Source of the DNA: Hyphomicrobium sp.
GTDB taxonomy: Bacteria; Pseudomonadota; Alphaproteobacteria; Rhizobiales; Hyphomicrobiaceae
Reading direction: 5' to 3'
DNA length: 64,000 nt
NCBI GenBank assembly: GCA_017512425.1
Contig: JAFWGI010000016.1
Location: forward strand, 310,001-374,000
The position numbers and the translations under genes were made by a program. This document shows positions 9,154-16,838 of the stretch, piece after piece; position 1 is the first letter of the stretch; each line of letters starts with the position of its first letter. The notes beneath the pieces were generated by a model, which did no database searches, was not told where the DNA came from, and saw only the letters and a program-made list of their open reading frames with translations.

Positions 9154-9829
9154 CTCGTGGCTTGCGATCCTGGAAACATCCTCCGTCACGATCCCACTCC
9201 ACATGCCAGACCTGTCCTGACGCTCCCCCACGACGGCGAAGCAAGGTCAATTCGAATGCTGGGAAACCCGGCGCTCTGGCTTCAAGAGCGCGCGATGGTT
9301 TGGCTTGGATACGCCACCGCGACGTGGCGGCACTTTGCGACGGCGAAGTGGCTTGGCGCAGCATCAGAACCGGAACACCCGACTGCGCGGATGCTAAAGA
9401 CAACCGGCGGCTCGCCGTAAAATTGACAACGCTTGAGTCGCCCCACGGCTGTATCACGACGGCGCCGAGCGCCGCACATCGCGCCGCCTGCTCGCCGGCA
9501 CGCAAAGCGCCTTTGGCATCGCGCGCGCGAACAAGAATGATGCGCGATGGATCGAGCCCGATTTCAGCAATGCCGGATGAATTCAGAAAGCCCGTTTCGA
9601 CATCCAGAAAATCCTGTCGAACCCAGACAATTGGGCGCGTGCCCGCAGCCTTCAGCACCAGGGCTGCCGCAAAGCCCGTGACACAGCCAAAGTACGCGGT
9701 TTGGGAGGCATAAATCTCGTGCAGCCCGGCCCCATCAAGTCCGCCGCCAAGCGCTGCGTCGATCGTTGATACTCCGAAAGAAATCGGAGCTCTCTCGCTT
9801 GATTGCTGATCGCTCGCTACGTTTTTCAT
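9059..9829 (-). CDS. imuA: ImuA, RecA-like SOS mutagenesis protein
   Basis: This 256-residue protein resembles RecA/SulA-like ImuA: SFGVSTIDAALGGGLDGAGLHEIYA at the N-terminus and IVWVRQDFLDVETGFLNSSGI in the core. It is first in the imuA-imuB-dnaE2 operon and starts 28 bp downstream of an exact GTTC-N7-GTTC LexA operator. In this family ImuA supports mutagenic translesion synthesis and may modulate RecA filaments. The last 95 bp are shared with imuB in another frame. Confidence 0.92.
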   Translation of the reverse strand: MKNVASDQQSSERAPISFGVSTIDAALGGGLDGAGLHEIYASQTAYFGCVTGFAAALVLKAAGTRPIVWVRQDFLDVETGFLNSSGIAEIGLDPSRIILVRARDAKGALRAGEQAARCAALGAVVIQPWGDSSVVNFTASRRLSLASAQSGVPVLMLRQATSPSQSAATSRWRIQAKPSRALEARAPGFPAFELTLLRRRGGASGQVWHVEWDRDGGCFQDRKPRDAAQVSRTVVSLSPNGQAAPAAPRHEWRRAG

Positions 9830-9857
9830 GACCCGCGCATCGAAAGCTGTAATTATT

Positions 9858-9872
9858 GTTCTCTTTTTGTTC
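9858..9872 (-). promoter_or_regulatory. SOS box (LexA operator) for imuA-imuB-dnaE2
   Basis: GTTC TCTTTTT GTTC, an exact match to the alphaproteobacterial LexA consensus GTTC-N7-GTTC, lies 28 bp upstream of the imuA start. It predicts LexA repression and induction by DNA damage. Confidence 0.93.
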
Positions 9873-9919
9873 TTACCGCAAAATGCTTTGTACTGTCAAC
9901 TGCGGCTCGATAAGGATTG

Positions 9920-9948
9920 AAAAAAACAAGCGGAGGTACCGTCCGCTT
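9920..9948 (-). terminator. Terminator of the PQQ-associated gene group
   Basis: Stem AAGCGGA/TCCGCTT (7 bp, 7-nt loop) is followed on the minus strand by GTTTTTTTC. It sits about 50 bp beyond the stop of the substrate-binding-like gene and separates that transcript from the imu promoter. Confidence 0.85.
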
Positions 9949-9999
9949 CGGCGCAGAGCTTCGACGTTCTGAATGATGGAGAACACCGCCTGAACCGGA

Positions 10000-10848
10000 T
10001 TATTCGGGCGCGATGTAAGTCACGCCGTGCCGGTCAAAGATACTTTCAAGTTCTCCGGAAGCCTTCAGCGTATCGAGCGCGTTGCCGATCGCGTAACCGA
10101 GATCACGGCTGTTGTCTTTGACGGCCGTACCAATGATCCAGTTCTTGCGAACCAAACCGGGCATCGGCAGATCGACAAAGTCGGCCTTTCGACCCTTCGT
10201 GTGCAACATACCTTCGAGGGCCGACTGCACCTCCAGCATGGCAGCCGTGTCGCCTTTCAGAAATTCATCGACGCCTTTTTCAAGCTTCGTGTAATGGGCG
10301 ATGTTGTTGATCAACTTTCCGCCGTTGTAGCGCAGCAAAAAATAGTCGGCGACGGTCGAGTACTGCGCACCGATCTTGTGCTCCATGAAAACATCGAACG
10401 TTTGCGGTGCGCCAAGCCGCGTCCTGTCGATTGCAAGTGCGACACGCTCCTGAAAATACGCATTGCTGATGACGGCCAGAGGATTGCGCGCCATGAGATC
10501 GCGATCGACCGGAACGTGCATCATGACGTCGCCGATACCGCCGTCCGAGTACGGCCCTTTCCACACATTGAAGCGCAAGTCGTCGTCGACGTCCTCGGCA
10601 AACATGCGCGCGATGATCTCGGCTTCGACACCAATTTCGCGTGCAACTGCGCGGCCGATATCGACATCGATCCCGCGCACCTCCTCGCCTTCAAGATATG
10701 AGAACGGCGGATTGTCACGATAGACAACGACGCGGAGTACCTTCGCCGCGCGCACCTCGTCGAGCGGGCGCGCGCCGGCTTGCTGCGGCGCGTAGAACAT
10801 CACTGCAAGAAAAAACAGCGCCAGACCACTCAGCGAAGCACGCACCAC
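10000..10848 (-). CDS. Quinoprotein-dehydrogenase-associated periplasmic substrate-binding-like protein
   Basis: This 282-residue protein has an N-terminal signal peptide (hydrophobic LSGLALFFLAVMFYAPQQAGA) and a family-3 solute-binding fold: LRVVVYRDNPPFSYLEGEEVRGIDVDIGRAVAREIG, then DVMMHVPVDRD. It matches the family always found with PQQ alcohol dehydrogenases (MxaJ-like) rather than with an ABC permease, and no permease gene is nearby. The start is GTG 10848 with GGAGTG upstream. It is last in a run with the beta-propeller and PedF-type cytochrome genes, and probably assists maturation or electron transfer of the periplasmic alcohol dehydrogenase; this role is inferred from family context. 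Confidence 0.85.
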   Translation of the reverse strand: MVRASLSGLALFFLAVMFYAPQQAGARPLDEVRAAKVLRVVVYRDNPPFSYLEGEEVRGIDVDIGRAVAREIGVEAEIIARMFAEDVDDDLRFNVWKGPYSDGGIGDVMMHVPVDRDLMARNPLAVISNAYFQERVALAIDRTRLGAPQTFDVFMEHKIGAQYSTVADYFLLRYNGGKLINNIAHYTKLEKGVDEFLKGDTAAMLEVQSALEGMLHTKGRKADFVDLPMPGLVRKNWIIGTAVKDNSRDLGYAIGNALDTLKASGELESIFDRHGVTYIAPE

Positions 10849-10855
10849 AACGCGA

Positions 10856-11284
10856 TCACTCCGTAGGCCGTGAATCGATGTACGCGCGAATAGCCCACAT
10901 CGCTTCTTGATTCATCAAGTTCTCGAACGGCGGCATTTTTACATCGCCGTTGATCATCGCGCCCTTACGCACGCGATTGATGAACCACGCATCGCCTTCC
11001 GCGTTGTCGTCGAGTGCGCGCAAGTCCGGCGCAATACCGCCGGAAATGGCGTCGATGCCGTGGCAACGGGCGCAGTTCTGATTGTACGCCGACATTCCAA
11101 TTTTTACGGCAGCGGCGTTGCCGCGAAACGGATTTTCCGTGCGCCATTCAGACCCTAGCGCTTCAAGGCCGGTTGTATCGACGGGCTGTGGCGTGACATC
11201 GCCATGAGAAAGCGCGACGCGCGGTGCTACTGCCATCAGCATCAGCGCAGAAAGTCCCACGGCTGCAAGAAATGGTCTTATCAT
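10856..11284 (-). CDS. pedF: PedF-type cytochrome c (c550-like)
   Basis: I start it at ATG 11284, where a clear signal peptide begins (MIRPFLAAVGLSALMLMAV...ALSHG), giving 142 residues. One heme c site, CARCH, follows QN at about residue 76, and a distal Met candidate is in VKMPPF. The HGDVTPQPVDTTGLEALG N-terminus of the mature protein fits the PedF family of electron acceptors for PQQ ethanol-type dehydrogenases. It stands between the beta-propeller and the substrate-binding-like gene and is the likely electron acceptor for the PQQ alcohol dehydrogenase at 21986-23800. Confidence 0.87.
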   Translation of the reverse strand: MIRPFLAAVGLSALMLMAVAPRVALSHGDVTPQPVDTTGLEALGSEWRTENPFRGNAAAVKIGMSAYNQNCARCHGIDAISGGIAPDLRALDDNAEGDAWFINRVRKGAMINGDVKMPPFENLMNQEAMWAIRAYIDSRPTE

Positions 11285-11309
11285 TTGGAATTTTACCCCG
11301 TAGCGGTCG

Positions 11310-12344
11310 TCATTGATGGATTGTCTCTGGCGGCACTTCGCTATCGGCGACGATCGGCTTGCGCCGTACCGCTGCACCCCAAGGATAGCGTCCGACTTTT
11401 ATGGACTTGATCGGCTTTAAGTTCGCGACATCGATCACTGTCACGTCGTTGGAAACGCCATTGGTCGTAAACAGGAGATCGCCTTCAGGCGTCATGGCGA
11501 GATGCCAGACACGTTGTCCGACGAGGATGTACTTTATGACCTCGAATGTCTTGGTATCTACGACGGCCACACGATTGGCTGGCCCCAGCGCCACGAACGC
11601 AAGGCTTTCATCCTGATTGAAGACGAACCCGACCGGCTGAATGTTGTGGGCCAAAACACCTTGCACTTCGAAACGAATGACGTGCTCGGGCTTGCGCGTC
11701 GCAAGATCAATCACGGTTACAGTGCCGCCGATCTCGGATGACACCCAAAGCTTTTTACTGTCCTTCGTGAATTCCGCGTGCCGCGGACGCTGGTCGACGA
11801 GGATATTGTCAACGACCGTCAGGGACGCCGTGTCGATGATGTGCGCCATGTTGGTCGTCTCGGAGGTTGTCACGGCCAGGCGATTATCAGGCGATACGGC
11901 CATGCCTTCCGGCTCGACGCCAACGTCGATCTGCGCCAGCACCCTACGACTTGCAACGTCGATGACCGTCGTCACGGCGTTATCTTCGTTGGCGACGTAG
12001 AGGCGCGCGCCGTCGGGTGAGAGCGCAAACTGTTCCGGGTCATCGCCGGATGGCAGATCATGCAGAAGCTTGTCTGTCTCGGCATCGAAGACCTGCACGG
12101 CGTTGCTGTCGCTCGCGCAAACGAAGAAGTATTTATAATCGCGCGAGAACGTTATGCCGCGTGGCCGCATGCCCACCGGAAACGTGCGCGTCACTTGCAG
12201 CGATTTCGCATCGATGACGGCAACCGTATTGTCCTTTTCGCTCGTGACATAGATTTCGTGCGCCTTGACCGATGGCGCATGCAGTGCGGTGGCGATCGAC
12301 ACAAAAACGAAAAGCGCTAGCGGCACTGGCAATGCCATCGGCAT
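11310..12344 (-). CDS. PQQ-dependent-catabolism-associated beta-propeller protein
   Basis: From ATG 12344 (GGGAG five bases upstream) it is 344 residues with a signal peptide (ALPVPLALFVFVSIATALHA) and a series of about seven YVTN-type blades: IYVTSEKDNTVAVIDAKSLQV, LYVANEDNAVTTVIDVASRRV, LWVSSEIGGTVTVIDLATRKP and so on. This family accompanies PQQ alcohol dehydrogenases with PedF and the MxaJ-like protein, and its biochemical role is not established. A longer start at 12413 would run through the perfect hairpin at 12384-12411 and is less likely. Confidence 0.87.
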   Translation of the reverse strand: MPMALPVPLALFVFVSIATALHAPSVKAHEIYVTSEKDNTVAVIDAKSLQVTRTFPVGMRPRGITFSRDYKYFFVCASDSNAVQVFDAETDKLLHDLPSGDDPEQFALSPDGARLYVANEDNAVTTVIDVASRRVLAQIDVGVEPEGMAVSPDNRLAVTTSETTNMAHIIDTASLTVVDNILVDQRPRHAEFTKDSKKLWVSSEIGGTVTVIDLATRKPEHVIRFEVQGVLAHNIQPVGFVFNQDESLAFVALGPANRVAVVDTKTFEVIKYILVGQRVWHLAMTPEGDLLFTTNGVSNDVTVIDVANLKPIKSIKVGRYPWGAAVRRKPIVADSEVPPETIHQ

Positions 12345-12383
12345 CGAGACTCCCAGAAAATTGGGCATTGGATTTCGCGAGAA

Positions 12384-12411
12384 GCGGGCGGCGGATTGTG
12401 CCGCCGCCCGC
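12384..12411 (-). terminator. GC-rich intercistronic hairpin after the GroEL gene
   Basis: A perfect 11-bp stem GCGGGCGGCGG/CCGCCGCCCGC with loop ATTGTG sits 12 bp past the groEL-like stop. Only a weak T-tract (TTCTC) follows, so it may attenuate or stabilise mRNA instead of fully terminating, allowing some read-through into the PQQ-associated genes. Confidence 0.6.
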
Positions 12412-12422
12412 AAAGCTTGATG

Positions 12423-14084
12423 TCAATTGACTAGCTTGATCTGCGGCGGTGTGCGCCCCAGCAACTCAGCACCACCACCGCGGGCCGGCTCCTTCGTCGG
12501 GTCGTAATCGTCGGGGCGTTTCGCGACGAGCGTGTGCGTGGTCAGAATGAGCCCAGCCACTGATACGGCATTGCGCACCGCGCTGTGGACGACCTTTACA
12601 GGGTCAACGATGCCCGCCTTGGTCAGATCGACGATTTCCCCTGTGCGCGCGTCGAGGCCGGTACCGCCCTTCGCGGCAAGAACCAGACGAACTTTCTCTT
12701 GCCCGTCCAAGCCACCGTTCGACGCGATGCGCTCGAGTGGTTTGCGCAGAGCCTCGCTGACGAGACTGACGCCGCGGGCAACCCCGCCGCTGACCGACTT
12801 CGCGCATTTGTCGAGCGCCGGCAGCACGCGCAGCAGTGCGGTGCCGCCGCCGGGTACGACACCTTCGTCGAGGGCTGCGCGGGCTGCGCAAACGGCGTCA
12901 TCGATCAACTGCGCTTTGCGTTTGAGCTCGACCGGCGTAGCACCGCCTGCGAAAATGATTGCGGTGCCGCCCGACAGCTTCGACAGACGCTCCTTTAGCT
13001 TGTCACGCTCGATATTTTCGGGTGCCGCGTCGTGAAGCCGACGGACCTGTTCGCGGCGCGCATCGACAACGCCCACTTCTCCGTTTCCTGCTGCAATCGC
13101 GGTGCGCGAGGCCGAGATCATGGCCTTCTGCGCGCCGCCGAGATCGGCCACGTCGCAAGCATCAACCCTGCCACCTAAATCGCGGGCGATAACGCGGCCA
13201 CCGGTGACGATTGCGATATCTTCCAGCATCGCCTTGCGCCAATGGCCGTACTCCGGCGGATTGACCGCGACGATCGGCAGCCCGGTCTTTTCGCGACGTG
13301 TCAGCATGTCCATGACGCAGGACGGCGCGATCTCTTCGGCAATAACGAGCAGAGGCCGCTTGGCCGTTTCCATCAGCGCATAGACTTTTGCAAGCTCGGA
13401 TGGCTGCTGAATTTTGTTGTCGGTCACAAGCACTAGCGGATTGTCGAGGACGGCTTCCATGTTTTCCGGATTGGTCGACATGTGATGCGAAAGATATCCG
13501 CGGTCGAACGTCATGCCTTCGATGAACTCCATCGTCGAAGTCATGCCGACTCCGTAATGGACATCGACGATGCCGTTCGCTCCGGCCTTGGCGAAGGCGT
13601 CGCTCACGAGTTGGCCGAGAGCCGCATTGTTTGCAGCGATCGTCGCTACGGCGCGCACTGTTTCCGGACCGTCGACGGGTTTGGCGAGAGCTTTCAAGGT
13701 TGCAACGACAATGTCGGCTGCTTTCTCGATGCCTTGCACGAGTTCGACCGCATTGGCTCCAGATGACACTTCTTTCAAACCGCCTTGCACGAGTGCATCA
13801 GCGAGCACGGTTGCGGTTGTCGTGCCGTCGCCGGCGACTTCGTTGGTTTGGGCAGAGACTTCGCGGACGATCTGCGCACCCATATTTTCAAACGGGCATT
13901 CCAGCTCGATCTCGGCCGCAATTGTTACGCCGTCTCTGGAAATGATCGGCGTGCCGACCGGACGATCCATGACCGCATTCATGCCACGGGGACCAAGCGT
14001 GCCGCCGACAGCACGTGCGAGTTTATGGACTCCGCGCGCCAACGCTTCGCGGGCGGCCTCGTCATGAAGCATCATTTTAGGCAT
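12423..14084 (-). CDS. prmG: GroEL-type chaperonin paralogue of the propane monooxygenase operon
   Basis: This 553-residue Hsp60 has the conserved ATP-site stretch AGDGTTTATVLADAL and the apical/equatorial core. The C-terminus ends GRTPPQIKLVN and lacks the Gly-Gly-Met tail of housekeeping GroEL, and no groES is adjacent. Dedicated chaperonins (MimG/PrmG) follow prmABCD in alkane-oxidising bacteria and are needed for productive folding of the large hydroxylase subunit. It is preceded by AAGGAAA and lies downstream of prmD after a hairpin. The housekeeping alternative is unlikely in this setting. Confidence 0.9.
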   Translation of the reverse strand: MPKMMLHDEAAREALARGVHKLARAVGGTLGPRGMNAVMDRPVGTPIISRDGVTIAAEIELECPFENMGAQIVREVSAQTNEVAGDGTTTATVLADALVQGGLKEVSSGANAVELVQGIEKAADIVVATLKALAKPVDGPETVRAVATIAANNAALGQLVSDAFAKAGANGIVDVHYGVGMTSTMEFIEGMTFDRGYLSHHMSTNPENMEAVLDNPLVLVTDNKIQQPSELAKVYALMETAKRPLLVIAEEIAPSCVMDMLTRREKTGLPIVAVNPPEYGHWRKAMLEDIAIVTGGRVIARDLGGRVDACDVADLGGAQKAMISASRTAIAAGNGEVGVVDARREQVRRLHDAAPENIERDKLKERLSKLSGGTAIIFAGGATPVELKRKAQLIDDAVCAARAALDEGVVPGGGTALLRVLPALDKCAKSVSGGVARGVSLVSEALRKPLERIASNGGLDGQEKVRLVLAAKGGTGLDARTGEIVDLTKAGIVDPVKVVHSAVRNAVSVAGLILTTHTLVAKRPDDYDPTKEPARGGGAELLGRTPPQIKLVN

Positions 14085-14145
14085 GTGCGTTTCCTTGATC
14101 CCAGGTGTTTCGGTTTTTTGCTTGTTAGCTTTGCTTGATGCTTCT

Positions 14146-14176
14146 GCCCGGGGCGCGAAAGGCTGCCCGCCCCGGC
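14146..14176 (-). terminator. Intercistronic hairpin between prmD and the GroEL gene
   Basis: GCCCGGGGCG pairs with CGCCCCGGC (one bulge) around a 12-nt loop, 24 bp past the prmD stop, without a strong T-run. It may partly terminate or protect the prmABCD message, so that the chaperonin is made at a different level. Confidence 0.45.
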
Positions 14177-14199
14177 GTCACTGCTGACACTTTGCGCGG

Positions 14200-14556
14200 T
14201 CAGAGGATGTATTTCATCGCCTCGTCCATGTCGCCGAAGAGCGTAACGTTGTCTTCGTCGATCATGACCATGCGTCCGTAGTGCGTGGACGTCGAAATCT
14301 CGAACAAGTGCGTCGTCATCGGGCGGCCGAGCGCTTCACTGATTTCGCTCATGTTGAATTCGATCTTGCCTTCGCCATCGATGCGGATCATCGCTGGAAG
14401 GTACGTGACGGTTATTTTGGGTTTTTCGGCCATGACTTCGGCGATCGCCCGCGCCTCAACGCTGTCGTTCATCGTCACACCGCATTGATGCGAAATCGAG
14501 TCCTCGAACTTAAGCTCTTTCATCGAGCGGAAGATATTTGCACTGTGGTCGCTCAT
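14200..14556 (-). CDS. prmD: Propane monooxygenase coupling protein
   Basis: This 118-residue protein belongs to the MmoB/DmpM effector family: KITVTYLPAMIRIDGEGKIEFNMSEISEALGRP. The ATG at 14556 has AGGA 8 nt upstream, better spaced than ATG 14562. Coupling proteins bind the hydroxylase and gate electron and oxygen chemistry at the di-iron site; they carry no cofactor. The order large subunit, reductase, small subunit, coupling protein is the prm/mim order and not the mmo or tmo order. Confidence 0.92.
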   Translation of the reverse strand: MSDHSANIFRSMKELKFEDSISHQCGVTMNDSVEARAIAEVMAEKPKITVTYLPAMIRIDGEGKIEFNMSEISEALGRPMTTHLFEISTSTHYGRMVMIDEDNVTLFGDMDEAMKYIL

Positions 14557-14594
14557 GCTCATTGTCCTTATTGAAATTTGACGCCGATGATTGA

Positions 14595-15668
14595 CTAGGC
14601 CAACGTCGGCACTTGAAGTCCGCATTCGGTTAGAACGTGGCTGAAGCGATTGCGTGCGCGGTCATAGCTGTCCGCAAACGTCGCCACCTTGACGCGCGGC
14701 AGCGACCACAGCGGCTGCAATTGCAATGCTGCGGCGTGCGCGAGCTTGGCGTGCTTGTCGATGTATTCGCTGATGATGATGTTGTTGTGCAGCGGATACT
14801 GGCTGTCATTCAGCAACGTATGAACAAACTCGACGGTGTTCGCGAGATTACGCTCGTAGTCGCTTTCGGCAGCTGAGACGACGCTCGGCGTGATGAAGTC
14901 GTTGCTCGCGGCGGCCATTTGCAGAATGAAGCCAGACCGGAACAATTCGCCAATCAGCGGTTCGAAGACGAGATTGATGGCGACGTACTGTTCGACGTAG
15001 TCCGTCGCGCCCATGATTTCTTCGATCGACCGGCGCACGCCCTGCCAGATCGGATTTTCAAGCCAATTCCGCTTACCGGCATCCTTGTCGATGCCGCCTT
15101 CGATATCGAGACCGATTTCGCCGAGATATAACGTCAGGTCCTGCGCGAATCTCAACTTGTACGAGGAGTTCGTCAGGATGACGTTATTGATCATCTGCGT
15201 GTAGCCGTAGCGCTGCGCCTGCATCAGAGACGTGCCGAGGCCAAACTCAGCGTGCTTATACGCGCCGAGATGGTCTTGCAGAACCTTGACCCAAGATTTG
15301 TCGAAGCGCGTTGCGGCACCCGAACGGCGGCCATTCTCGATCACGCTTTGAATTGTGCCGCAGATCGTCGACTGCCGTTGATAGTGGGTTTTCTCCCACT
15401 CCTGATCGACCGAACGATACTTGTGCCAGTCAGCCGACTTGCAGCGCGTCCAGTCTTTGGAATACGTCGGCGTTCCGTCCGAGAAATTGATGATCCAATC
15501 CTGAAGAAGGTAGCGTTCGGGATCCGGCTGCACGTCCAAGGTCACGTCTTCGTAGTGCGTCGCCTTGCGGCCTTTCGGGTCGTAGTAGTTGAATTTCCGG
15601 CTGTCCGATCCGGCGAACGTCGCGGCGCCTGCAGCGCCTGATTTGACTGGTGTGGTACTGGCTTCCAT
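14595..15668 (-). CDS. prmC: Propane monooxygenase hydroxylase small (beta) subunit
   Basis: This 357-residue protein belongs to the ferritin-like small subunit family of soluble di-iron monooxygenases. Recognisable stretches are HYEDVTLDVQPDPERYLLQDW near residues 37-57 and QVAxRYGYTQMINN-like LMQAQRYGYTQMINNVIL in the middle. The subunit has the helical fold but no iron ligands and pairs with PrmA in the hydroxylase. GGAGGAA lies just upstream of ATG 15668. It is third in the prmABCD order. Confidence 0.93.
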   Translation of the reverse strand: MEASTTPVKSGAAGAATFAGSDSRKFNYYDPKGRKATHYEDVTLDVQPDPERYLLQDWIINFSDGTPTYSKDWTRCKSADWHKYRSVDQEWEKTHYQRQSTICGTIQSVIENGRRSGAATRFDKSWVKVLQDHLGAYKHAEFGLGTSLMQAQRYGYTQMINNVILTNSSYKLRFAQDLTLYLGEIGLDIEGGIDKDAGKRNWLENPIWQGVRRSIEEIMGATDYVEQYVAINLVFEPLIGELFRSGFILQMAAASNDFITPSVVSAAESDYERNLANTVEFVHTLLNDSQYPLHNNIIISEYIDKHAKLAHAAALQLQPLWSLPRVKVATFADSYDRARNRFSHVLTECGLQVPTLA

Positions 15669-15717
15669 GTATTCCTCCGTCGCCCAACAATTTTGAATTT
15701 TTTGATTTTCTTGGCTG

Positions 15718-16755
15718 CTAATTTGACTTCGCCGGTTGCGTGAACTTGTCGTAGTAGAAGCGGCTCGGCTCGACGCCGATGCCGAACAGGACGGGCATAA
15801 CGGCGTCTATCATCGGCGGCGGGCCGCACGAATAGGCGTCGATCTCGCCTGAAAGGCCTTCCGCGCGAAGCCGGCGTTGCACGACGTCGTGTACGAAACC
15901 CGTCTCACCGCTCCACGGCGATCCGTTCTGCTGCGACAGAGCCGGAATAAACTCAAAATCCGTCAGCTTGCACGCAATGCTCGCGAATTCGTCGAGATAG
16001 AACAAATCCTGATCCGATCGCGCGCCGTAGAAAAAGCGGATAGGTCGTTGCTCGCCGCTTTGAATTTGGTCATGAAGGATCGACCATAGCGGCGACATGC
16101 CGGAGCCACCGCCAACAAGCACCATCGGTCCGGCTCGGCCTTCGCGGCGGAAACATCCACCATACGGTCCTTTGGCGGTGATGGCCGTGCCCGGCTGCAG
16201 GCCGTCGTCGAGCAGCGCCGAAAATGCACCATCAGGATACTTCTTGATTATGAACTGCAGCCGGCGTTCTTCGCTCGGCGGATTCGCCATCGAGTATGAG
16301 CGCGTCACACCCATCGACGGTATTGTGATGTCGACGTACTGCCCAGCCCAGAACTTAAGCGGCTGATCGAGTTCAATTTCGAGCAGGCGGATATCGTGCG
16401 TCAGCGATTTGACAGAAACAACCTTGCCCCTGAAGTCCTTGACGGCAATCGATCTGCTCAGCGCCTCCTCGTCAAAGTTCAAGAGTTCGACCGTTAGATC
16501 GCTGAACGCATGCGTCCGGCACAGCAAGATGTGATTGTCATCGCGTTCGTGTTCGGGAAGCGCAAACGTCGAGTACTTGAGCAGATCGACGTCGCCTTCG
16601 ATCAACTTGCACTTGCAGGCTGAGCATTGCCCTTCCTTGCATCCGTGCGGCACTGCGATGCCCTGACGGAAAGCTGCATCGAGTACAATCTCTCCCTCTT
16701 CGACTTCCATCTCGATGCCGACAGGCTCGAACATGACTTTATGAACGGTCGCCAT
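15718..16755 (-). CDS. prmB: Propane monooxygenase reductase
   Basis: From ATG 16755 (AGGGGAC upstream) it is 345 residues. The N-terminal plant-type 2Fe-2S ferredoxin has CKEGQCSACKC and a later LLCRTHA cysteine. The FAD domain has RSYSMANPPSE, and the NAD domain has VGGGSGMSPLWSIL and the terminal YSCGPPPMID. It passes electrons from NAD(P)H to the di-iron hydroxylase. A longer frame to 17001 would run back into prmA and is rejected. The 83-bp gap to prmA holds a run of eight C residues at 16811-16818 on the plus strand. Confidence 0.95.
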   Translation of the reverse strand: MATVHKVMFEPVGIEMEVEEGEIVLDAAFRQGIAVPHGCKEGQCSACKCKLIEGDVDLLKYSTFALPEHERDDNHILLCRTHAFSDLTVELLNFDEEALSRSIAVKDFRGKVVSVKSLTHDIRLLEIELDQPLKFWAGQYVDITIPSMGVTRSYSMANPPSEERRLQFIIKKYPDGAFSALLDDGLQPGTAITAKGPYGGCFRREGRAGPMVLVGGGSGMSPLWSILHDQIQSGEQRPIRFFYGARSDQDLFYLDEFASIACKLTDFEFIPALSQQNGSPWSGETGFVHDVVQRRLRAEGLSGEIDAYSCGPPPMIDAVMPVLFGIGVEPSRFYYDKFTQPAKSN

Positions 16756-16838
16756 TTGTCCCCTATAGTGTTGATCGTCGCCGAGGGATCGAGGGGCAGC
16801 GCGAACGCCGCCCCCCCCGCAGTCGCCTAGGGAATCGA

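Noticed and set aside
10027..10701. Plus-strand frame of 224 codons opposite the substrate-binding-like gene
   Set aside because: No family features; the minus frame has a signal peptide and a binding-protein fold.
12423..14084. Housekeeping GroEL
   Set aside because: No adjacent groES and no Gly-Gly-Met tail; its position directly after prmD fits the dedicated monooxygenase chaperonin.
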